Shown here: positions 58,376-64,000 of the stretch, piece after piece | How the letters are laid out: every line of letters starts with the position of its first letter | How positions within the stretch are numbered: position 1 is the first letter of the stretch | Source: Mycolicibacterium neoaurum | GTDB taxonomy: Bacteria > Actinomycetota > Actinomycetes > Mycobacteriales > Mycobacteriaceae | Assembly: GCF_036946495.1 (NCBI RefSeq) | Contig: NZ_JAQIIX010000002.1 | Span: 4,030,001 to 4,094,000, forward strand | Direction of reading: 5' to 3' | Length of the DNA stretch: 64,000 bases | The notes under the pieces: generated by a model | Databases searched by the model: none | What the model saw: only the letters and a program-made list of their open reading frames with translations | What the model was told of the DNA's origin: nothing | Program-made: the position numbers and the translations under genes

Positions 58376-58729
58376 TCAGTGCGCGGGCACGTCGCGTGCG
58401 GGCATCGCGGCCACCAGCGGGGTGTCGACACCGACGCGCCCCACCGCAGCCGCCCCGCCCGGCGAGCCCAGGGGACCGTCGCGGCCCGGCAGCACCGTCT
58501 CGAAGAATGCCGCGTTGTCGGCCATATAGGGCAGCTCGTTGTCGTCGAGGTCGCTCTCGTAGGCGATCGCGTCAACCCGGCACGCGATGCGGCAGGCACC
58601 GCAGTCCACGCACTCGTCGGGATTGATGTACATCGACCGGGCGCCCTCGTAGATGCAGTCGGCCGGGCACTCGGCCACACACGACTTGTCCATCACGTCG
58701 ATACATGCCGATCCGATCACGTAGGTCAT
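58376..58729 (-). CDS. Ferredoxin (7Fe/8Fe type)
   Basis: A 117-residue electron carrier. First cluster motif CIDVMDKSCVAECPADC, second cluster motif CVDCGACRIACRVDAI. The second has Arg in the position usually held by Pro after the last Cys. The spacing in the first (C-x7-C) is typical of ferredoxins with one 3Fe-4S and one 4Fe-4S cluster. The C-terminal 45 residues are an extension. I chose the ATG at 58729 (MTYVIGSAC). The monooxygenase genes nearby use reduced flavin, but a link is not shown. Confidence 0.9.
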   Translation of the reverse strand: MTYVIGSACIDVMDKSCVAECPADCIYEGARSMYINPDECVDCGACRIACRVDAIAYESDLDDNELPYMADNAAFFETVLPGRDGPLGSPGGAAAVGRVGVDTPLVAAMPARDVPAH

Positions 58730-58804
58730 GGTTCGACCGTAGAAAACTCCTGTCACCGGCACCGGAGTCCAAGGGCCGCACTCGGCAGGGACTTTGGTCC
58801 CTTT

Positions 58805-60145
58805 CTAGCCAGTCAGTCCCAGGTGTTCGCGCAACGTGCTGCCCGTGTAGTCGGCGCGGAACACCCCGCGTTCCTGCAGCAGCGGCACCACCGTATCGAC
58901 GAACGGGTCCAGTCCACCCGGGGTGACATGCGGCACCAGGATGAAACCGTCGCTGGCATCGGCCTGCACCAGTGTGTTGATCTGATCGGCCACCGTCGCC
59001 GGCGACCCGATGAAGTTCTGCCGGCCGGTGACCTCGATGATCAGCTCCCGGCTGGTGAGCCCCTCCGCCTCTGCTCTGGCACGCCACTCGTCGGCAACCG
59101 CCACCGGGTCGCGGTGCATCCGCACGCTGGCCCGGCCCCTGGCGATGGTGTTCTCACCGACGACCGGATCCACCGAGGGCAGCGGCCCGTCCGGGTCGTG
59201 GTCGGACAGATCGCGATTCCAAAGCTGTTCGAGGAATTTGATCGCCGTCGCGGGGGAGACCTGCGCCAACCGCACCTCGTGGGCGATATCGGCGGCCTCG
59301 GCGTCCGTATCACCGAGCACGAACGTCGCGGCGGGCAGGATCAGCAGCTCGTCGCGGCGACGACCGTGGGCGGCGAGCCTGCCCTTCACATCGGCATAGA
59401 ACGCCTGCCCGTCGGCAAGGGTGCCGTGCCGGGAGAAGATCGCATCGGCGGCACGGGCGGCGAACTCGCGGCCGTGATCGGAATCGCCGGCCTGAAAGAT
59501 GACCGGGCGACCTTGCGGACTGCGCGGCACGTTGAAACGGCCGGTGATGTCGAAATGATCGTCACGATAGGCGAATCGGCCGGCCTCGCCGGTGGACAGG
59601 AACGTCCCGGTCGTCTTGTCCGCGATGATCTCGTCACCGCGCCACGAGTCGAACAAGGTGTGCGCGGCCGCCAGGAAACTCTCCGCGCGTGCGTAGCGCT
59701 GGTCCTCGGCCAGGAACCCGCCGCGCCGGAAGTTCTCCCCCGTGAAGGCGTCCCACGAGGTGACGACGTTCCACGCTGCCCGCCCACCGGACAGGTGGTC
59801 CAGCGACGCGAATTGGCGTGCCACCTCATAGGGTTCGTTGAACGTCGAGTTGATGGTGCCGGTCAGCCCCAACCGGTCGGTCACCGCCGCCAGCGCGGCC
59901 AACACCGTGAAGGTGTCCGGTCGGCCGACCACGTCCAGGTCGTAGATCTCGCCGCCCTGCTCACGTAACCGAAGCCCTTCGGCCAGGAACAGGAAGTCGA
60001 ACTTGCCGCGCTCGGCGGTGCGCGCGAAGTGTGCGAATGAGGCGAAGTCGATATGGCTGCCCGATTTCGGATCGCTCCACACCGTCGTGTTGTTGACGCC
60101 GGGAAAATGTGCGGCAAGGTGAATCTGCTTGATTGGCTTACTCAT
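58805..60145 (-). CDS. FMN-dependent monooxygenase, NtaA/SnaA/DszA type
   Basis: A 446-residue two-component flavin monooxygenase. Features: IHLAAHFPGVNNTTVWSDP, DFLFLAEGLRLRE, TFNEPYEVARQFASLDHLSGGRAAWNVVTSWD, and FQAGDSDHGREFAARAADAIFSRHG. It uses FMNH2 supplied by a reductase to oxidise an organic substrate, often a sulphur or nitrogen compound. The ATG at 60145 overlaps the end of the second monooxygenase gene by 8 bp, so the two are one operon. Confidence 0.92.
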   Translation of the reverse strand: MSKPIKQIHLAAHFPGVNNTTVWSDPKSGSHIDFASFAHFARTAERGKFDFLFLAEGLRLREQGGEIYDLDVVGRPDTFTVLAALAAVTDRLGLTGTINSTFNEPYEVARQFASLDHLSGGRAAWNVVTSWDAFTGENFRRGGFLAEDQRYARAESFLAAAHTLFDSWRGDEIIADKTTGTFLSTGEAGRFAYRDDHFDITGRFNVPRSPQGRPVIFQAGDSDHGREFAARAADAIFSRHGTLADGQAFYADVKGRLAAHGRRRDELLILPAATFVLGDTDAEAADIAHEVRLAQVSPATAIKFLEQLWNRDLSDHDPDGPLPSVDPVVGENTIARGRASVRMHRDPVAVADEWRARAEAEGLTSRELIIEVTGRQNFIGSPATVADQINTLVQADASDGFILVPHVTPGGLDPFVDTVVPLLQERGVFRADYTGSTLREHLGLTG

Positions 60146-61298
60146 ATCCGCCCTGACGATGTGCGTACCGATTTGCCGGGCGGGACAGTCCGAACCGCTC
60201 ACGCAGGGTGGATCCGTCGTAGCTGTCCCGGAATGCCCCGCGGCGCTGTAGTTCGGGAACGAGCCCGCCGGTGATCTGGTGCAGGTCGTCGGGTAGCGCC
60301 GCCGGCCGCAATCGGAAACCATCGGCGCCCGCGGTGTCCCATTGGCCCAACAGGTCGGCCAGTTGCGCGGGTGTTCCGACGAAAACCTTTGCATCGCTGA
60401 CATATTCGCGGCCCAACAGCTCATCGAGCTGCGCGCGGTGCGCCGCGGCGGCGGTGGGCGTATCGCCCAGGAACACCACCAGGTCGGCGATGATTCGCAC
60501 GGCGGTGGCCCCGGCCGGCCGGTGTGCGGCGATCGTATCGGCGATGGCGGCGATCTCGTCGGCATGGTGCGGGGTGATGAAGCCCAGATCGGCACCGGCG
60601 GCGACCAGCCGGTAGGCCGGGTCGCCGTGGGCGAGTGCGGCGACCGGTGGCTGACCCTGGGGCGGGCGAGGAGTGATCGACGGGCCCTTGACGGAGAACC
60701 AGGTGCCTTCGAAGTCGATGTAGTGCAGCTTGTCGCGGTCGATGAACCGTCCGGTGGCGGCGTCGCGGATCTCCGCGTCGTCCTCCCAGCTGTCCCAGAG
60801 CCTACGCAGCAACTCGACATGGTCGGCGGCTTCGGCCATCGCGTCGTCGGCGACCACGCGGCCGAAATGGCCCACCGATTCCGGGTTGGACGAAACCTGA
60901 ACGCGGACACCGGCACGACCCGCGCTCACATAGTCGAGCGTCGCGATGGCCTTGGACACATGGAACGGCTCGGTATGGGTGGTGATGGCGGTCGGGATCA
61001 AACCGATGTGGCGGGTCGCAGGAGCCACCCGCGCCGCGATCTGCACGGCATCCAGGCGCCCGCGCAGCCGGTCGGTGCGGGTGTCCGGGCGGAACGGGTG
61101 ATCCGACTGCAACGCCAGGCTGTCTTCGATGGTGACGAAATCAACCATCCCGCGTTCGGCCTCGGCCACCAGTTCGGTCCAGTAGCCAGCGGTGAGCACA
61201 TCGATGGGTCGGGCGTCGGGCAGACGCCACGATGCCGGGTGCCAGCCGGTGCCGTCGAGGGCGATGCCCAGGTGCAGCGGCGCCACGATTCTGCTCAC
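60138..61298 (-). CDS. LLM-class FMN-dependent monooxygenase
   Basis: A 386-residue luciferase-like monooxygenase: LHLGIALDGTGWHPASWRLP at the start, GMVDFVTIEDSLALQSD, TAITTHTEPFHVSKAIATLDYVSAGRAGVRVQVSS and the C-terminal IADLVVFLGDTP. Upstream gene of the pair with the DszA-type enzyme; the two C-termini share the same closing words (DSYDGSTLRERFGL / ADYTGSTLREHLGL), indicating related C-terminal docking regions. Substrate unknown. Confidence 0.9.
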   Translation of the reverse strand: MSRIVAPLHLGIALDGTGWHPASWRLPDARPIDVLTAGYWTELVAEAERGMVDFVTIEDSLALQSDHPFRPDTRTDRLRGRLDAVQIAARVAPATRHIGLIPTAITTHTEPFHVSKAIATLDYVSAGRAGVRVQVSSNPESVGHFGRVVADDAMAEAADHVELLRRLWDSWEDDAEIRDAATGRFIDRDKLHYIDFEGTWFSVKGPSITPRPPQGQPPVAALAHGDPAYRLVAAGADLGFITPHHADEIAAIADTIAAHRPAGATAVRIIADLVVFLGDTPTAAAAHRAQLDELLGREYVSDAKVFVGTPAQLADLLGQWDTAGADGFRLRPAALPDDLHQITGGLVPELQRRGAFRDSYDGSTLRERFGLSRPANRYAHRQGGYE

Positions 61299-61364
61299 AC
61301 TCTCAGTCTGCGCGGGCGGACGATCGTGGCAAGGGATCTACGCAGCCTGATTCGCTCCACTCGG

Positions 61365-62459
61365 TCATGCCAACGCTGCCAACGCCTTCGCCGGGTCGTA
61401 GCCGGCGAAATCGGCCAGTGTGCCCTCGCGCAGCCGGTTCACCCACGCCGGATCGGCCAGCAGTGCTCGGCCCACCGCCGCGATATCGAACTCACCGGCC
61501 TCGAACTGGGCGACCAGCCGATCCGCCGAGTCGGGTTCTATCAGTTGGCCGGGCTTCTCACTGCGGAACTGGGTCTGCAAGCCCACCGAGCCGACCGCGA
61601 TGACCGGCAGCCCGGTGATCTTCTTGGTCCAGCCGGCCAGGCTGAGCTCGCTGCCGGAATCGGCGAACGCGGGCACGTAATGGCGACGGGTCGACGGATG
61701 GAAGACGTCCACACCGGCGTCTGCCAGCGGCGTCAGGATCGCCTCGAGTTCACCCGCATCGGCAGCGATGGTGGCCGAGTAGTCGGCGCCCTTCCACTGC
61801 GAGAAGCGGAAGATGATCGGGTAGTCGGGGCCGACGGCTGCTCGCACCGCGGCGACCACCTCGGCGGGGAATCGGGTCCTGGCAACCAGCGATCCGCCGT
61901 AGGAGTCGGTGCGCTGATTGGTCTTCTCCCAGAGGAATTCGTCGATCAGGTAGCCGTGCGCGCCGTGGATCTCGATCGCGTCGAAACCGACATCGCGTGC
62001 CGCCACCGCGGCATCGGCGAAGGAGGCGGCCACCGAGACCAGTTCATCGCGGTGCAGGGCCCGGCCCTTCGGCTCGCCCTTACCGTTGAGCCCGGACGGG
62101 CTGACCACCGTCACACCATCGGAGTCGCTGCGCTCGGCGCCTTGGTGCCACAGCTGCGCGGCCACCGTCCCGCCCTCGTCGTGTACCGCATCGGTAACCC
62201 GACGCCACCCGTCGAGCACCTCGGCGCCGGCGATGGTCGGGACCGAGGTCGGGTGGCCCGCGGCCGGATCGGGAAGGCGGACACCCTCGGTGATGATCAG
62301 ACCGACTCCGCCCGCCGCTCGGCGGCGGTAATACTCCGCGACATCGGCGCCGGGCACGCCACCGGGTGAGGCTTGCCGCGTCATCGGCGCCATCGCGAAG
62401 CGGTTGGGCACCGTCAGCGAGCGAACGGTCAGAGGTGTGAAGAGGGTGTCGACGCTCAT
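61365..62459 (-). CDS. NADH:flavin oxidoreductase, Old Yellow Enzyme family
   Basis: A 364-residue FMN-containing TIM barrel reducing activated C=C bonds. LFTPLTVRSLTVPNRFAMAPMTR at the start, AAQLWHQGAERS, FDAIEIHGAHGYLIDEFLWEKTNQRTDSYGGSL (catalytic His/Gly-x-His region), and the FMN phosphate site IDVFHPST...AVGSVGL. The ATG at 62459 is preferred; a TTG 12 bases upstream is in frame. It lies 66 bp upstream of the monooxygenase pair, same strand. Confidence 0.92.
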   Translation of the reverse strand: MSVDTLFTPLTVRSLTVPNRFAMAPMTRQASPGGVPGADVAEYYRRRAAGGVGLIITEGVRLPDPAAGHPTSVPTIAGAEVLDGWRRVTDAVHDEGGTVAAQLWHQGAERSDSDGVTVVSPSGLNGKGEPKGRALHRDELVSVAASFADAAVAARDVGFDAIEIHGAHGYLIDEFLWEKTNQRTDSYGGSLVARTRFPAEVVAAVRAAVGPDYPIIFRFSQWKGADYSATIAADAGELEAILTPLADAGVDVFHPSTRRHYVPAFADSGSELSLAGWTKKITGLPVIAVGSVGLQTQFRSEKPGQLIEPDSADRLVAQFEAGEFDIAAVGRALLADPAWVNRLREGTLADFAGYDPAKALAALA

Positions 62460-62501
62460 GGATCGATTCAACCCATTGTCCGACCGCGGTAATCCCGAGG
62501 G

Positions 62502-62627
62502 TCAGCGATTGGCGACAAGGAGCACTATTGCTGCGATGGTGAGCAGCACGGAGGTGACAATCGGGACGAGGACCCAGTTGCGCATGGCGTCGGGCCGAGG
62601 AGAGTTGTTCTTTGCCGGTGTCGGCAT
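62502..62627 (-). CDS. Tiny single-pass membrane protein
   Basis: A 41-residue protein, polar N-terminus (MPTPAKNNSPRPDAMRNW) then one transmembrane helix (VLVPIVTSVLLTIAAIVLLV). AAAGGAA precedes the ATG at 62627 by 8 bases. No family recognised. Lies between the OYE and phosphoketolase genes. Confidence 0.6.
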   Translation of the reverse strand: MPTPAKNNSPRPDAMRNWVLVPIVTSVLLTIAAIVLLVANR

Positions 62628-62691
62628 CGCGGTATTCCTTTCGGTCGACCGGATGCAAGTATTGTTACCCGTCCCGCGAGATGCGAAAACG

Positions 62692-64000
62692 TCAGTCCCA
62701 CCGCTCCCAGGTCCATCCGGTGATCGACGGGTGATCTTCGCCATGTTCCCGGGTGTACAGACGCGCCTGAAGCCGTGCGTCCACCATCTCCTGACGTAGC
62801 CCGGCGGCGTTGCTGCCCAGGCCCTCGACACGGTCGATGACGTCGATGACCAGGTGGAAGCGGTCCAGATCGTTGAGCATCACCATGTCGAACGGGGTTG
62901 TTGTGGTCCCGCGCTCCTTGAAACCCCGAACGTGAAGTTGATCATGATTTGCGCGCCGGTAGGCAAGACGGTGAATCAGCCACGGATAGCCGTGGTAAGC
63001 GAAGATGATCGGCTTGTCGGTGGTGAACAGCGCATCGAACTCGTGGTCGGACATCCCGTGCGGATGTTCGGAATCCGGCTGCAGGCGCATGATGTCGACC
63101 ACATTGACCACCCGCACCTTGAGGTCGGGCAGTCGGCGGCGCAGGATATCGGCCGCGGCAAGGGTTTCCAGCGTCGGGATATCGCCCGCGCAGGCCAACA
63201 CCACATCGGGTTCGCAGTGCCCACCGGTCGTGGTGCTCGCCCACTCCCAGATGCCCGCCCCGCGGGTGCAGTGCGCGACGGCCTCGTCCATGGTCAGGTA
63301 GTTCAGTGCGGGCTGCTTCCCGGCCACGATGACGTTGATGTACTGCTTGCTGCGCAGGCAGTGGTCGGCCACCGACAGCAGCGTATTGGCATCGGGCGGC
63401 AGGTACACCCGCACGACCTCGGGCCGCTTGTTGGCGACATGGTCGATGAACCCGGGATCCTGGTGCGAGGCGCCGTTGTGATCCTGGCGCCAGACATGGG
63501 ATGTGAGAAGGTAATTCAGCGAGGCGATGGGCCGACGCCAGTCGACATGATTGCTGCTGGACAGCCATTTGGCGTGCTGGTTGGCCATGCTGTCGACGAT
63601 GTGGATGAAAGCCTCGTAACAGCTGAAGAAGCCGTGCCGTCCGGTCAGCAGATAGCCCTCCAGCCAACCCTGGCACATGTGTTCGGACAGCACCTCCATG
63701 ACGCGGCCATCGGGCGCCAGATGCTCGTCGTCGGCGGATTGCTCTGCCTCCCAGACCTTGTCGGTCTCTTCCAACACCGCCGACAGTCGGTTCGACGCGG
63801 TCTCGTCGGGTCCCATCAGGCGGAAGTTGTCGGGATTGGCGGCGATCACATCGCGTAAGAACGTACCCAGCACCCGGGTCGCCTCGCCGGTGGCGGCGGC
63901 TGGGTTGGGTACGTCCACGGCGTAGTGCGCAATCGGCGGTAGGTCCAGCTCACGCAGGAGCACACCGCCGTTGGCGTGCGGGTTGGCGCTCATCCGCCGG
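62692..64000 (-). CDS. xfp: Phosphoketolase (C-terminal ~436 residues; 5' end outside window)
   Basis: The C-terminal half of a thiamine-diphosphate phosphoketolase that splits xylulose-5-phosphate (or fructose-6-phosphate) with phosphate into acetyl phosphate and a triose (tetrose) phosphate. Seen are SANPHANGGVLLRELDLP, RLMGPDETASNRL, GWLEGYLLTGRHGFFSCYEAFIHIVDSM, WRQDHNGASHQDPGFIDH and the end ITGWTWERW. The frame is open to the right edge, and these enzymes are about 800 residues, so the N-terminal TPP domain is missing from the window. Confidence 0.95.
   Translation of the reverse strand, partial: RRMSANPHANGGVLLRELDLPPIAHYAVDVPNPAAATGEATRVLGTFLRDVIAANPDNFRLMGPDETASNRLSAVLEETDKVWEAEQSADDEHLAPDGRVMEVLSEHMCQGWLEGYLLTGRHGFFSCYEAFIHIVDSMANQHAKWLSSSNHVDWRRPIASLNYLLTSHVWRQDHNGASHQDPGFIDHVANKRPEVVRVYLPPDANTLLSVADHCLRSKQYINVIVAGKQPALNYLTMDEAVAHCTRGAGIWEWASTTTGGHCEPDVVLACAGDIPTLETLAAADILRRRLPDLKVRVVNVVDIMRLQPDSEHPHGMSDHEFDALFTTDKPIIFAYHGYPWLIHRLAYRRANHDQLHVRGFKERGTTTTPFDMVMLNDLDRFHLVIDVIDRVEGLGSNAAGLRQEMVDARLQARLYTREHGEDHPSITGWTWERWD

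Noticed and set aside
57965..59968. 667-codon plus-strand frame across ferredoxin and monooxygenase genes
   Set aside because: Antisense to three recognisable genes; no features of a real protein.
60342..62369. 675-codon plus-strand frame across the LLM monooxygenase and OYE genes
   Set aside because: Same reason: it mirrors conserved genes on the other strand.

Overview
This 64 kb window is high-GC DNA from a mycobacterium, most likely a fast-growing Mycolicibacterium. The evidence is gene order. From the left edge the genes run in the order of the M. tuberculosis Rv2703-to-Rv2667 segment, read in the opposite direction: sigA, ppgK, suhB, cei, DUF4193, DUF3093, dut, DUF3710, alpha/beta hydrolase, OB-fold protein, DUF3159, the TrkA-type pair ceoC/ceoB, an APC permease, a TRAM RNA methyltransferase, dxs, rnd, DUF3000, hemE, hemG, hemQ, msrB, aftC, an Rv2672-like lipoprotein hydrolase, a RibD-type reductase, zapE, a GNAT protein and clpC2. 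GTG/TTG starts, 4-bp stop/start overlaps and leaderless starts behind TANNNT boxes also fit a mycobacterium. The backbone is interrupted at about 11.5-16.4 kb by a variable module: a DUF222/HNH gene broken by a stop codon, two paralogous small membrane proteins bracketing an XRE regulator, a membrane protein and a TetR regulator, then nhaA. A GGDEF-EAL gene sits between hemQ and msrB.

From 34.3 to 41.1 kb lie mostly chromosomal genes: polyketide-cyclase-like proteins, a methyltransferase, a type I DAHP synthase behind what looks like a complete transcription attenuator (24-codon leader peptide with adjacent Tyr and Trp codons and a nearby Phe codon, competing hairpins, terminator-like stem), DUF1697, a secreted esterase and several small conserved mycobacterial proteins.

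From about 41.1 to 50.8 kb is an accessory island with lower GC and mostly unrecognised genes. Its left edge carries a duplicated 3' gene end of about 100 bp flanking an 843-bp segment. Inside are a broken lipoprotein gene, two proteins of the same unusual design (long helical region, one transmembrane helix near the C-terminus, Thr/Pro-rich tail; one has near-identical 18-residue repeats), a relic of an HK97-type phage capsid gene with a small HTH gene behind it, an AbiJ-like abortive-infection gene, an IS3-family element that cut off a gene start resembling an HsdR_N-type restriction gene, and a run of five tiny overlapping genes ending beside tRNA-Val(GAC), where att-like repeats are visible. 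I read it as a decayed prophage/defence island beside a tRNA cluster (Val, Cys, Gly).

After the tRNAs the chromosome resumes: a DUF6636 secreted protein, a zinc alcohol dehydrogenase, tRNA-Val(CAC) with a strong terminator, a second, larger PAS-GGDEF-EAL protein, a flavin reductase, a proline iminopeptidase, a SpoIIAA-like protein, a ferredoxin, two FMN-dependent monooxygenases, an Old Yellow Enzyme-type oxidoreductase, a tiny membrane protein, and the C-terminal half of a phosphoketolase cut by the right edge. All names rest on reading the translated sequence and recalled family features; no database search was run.
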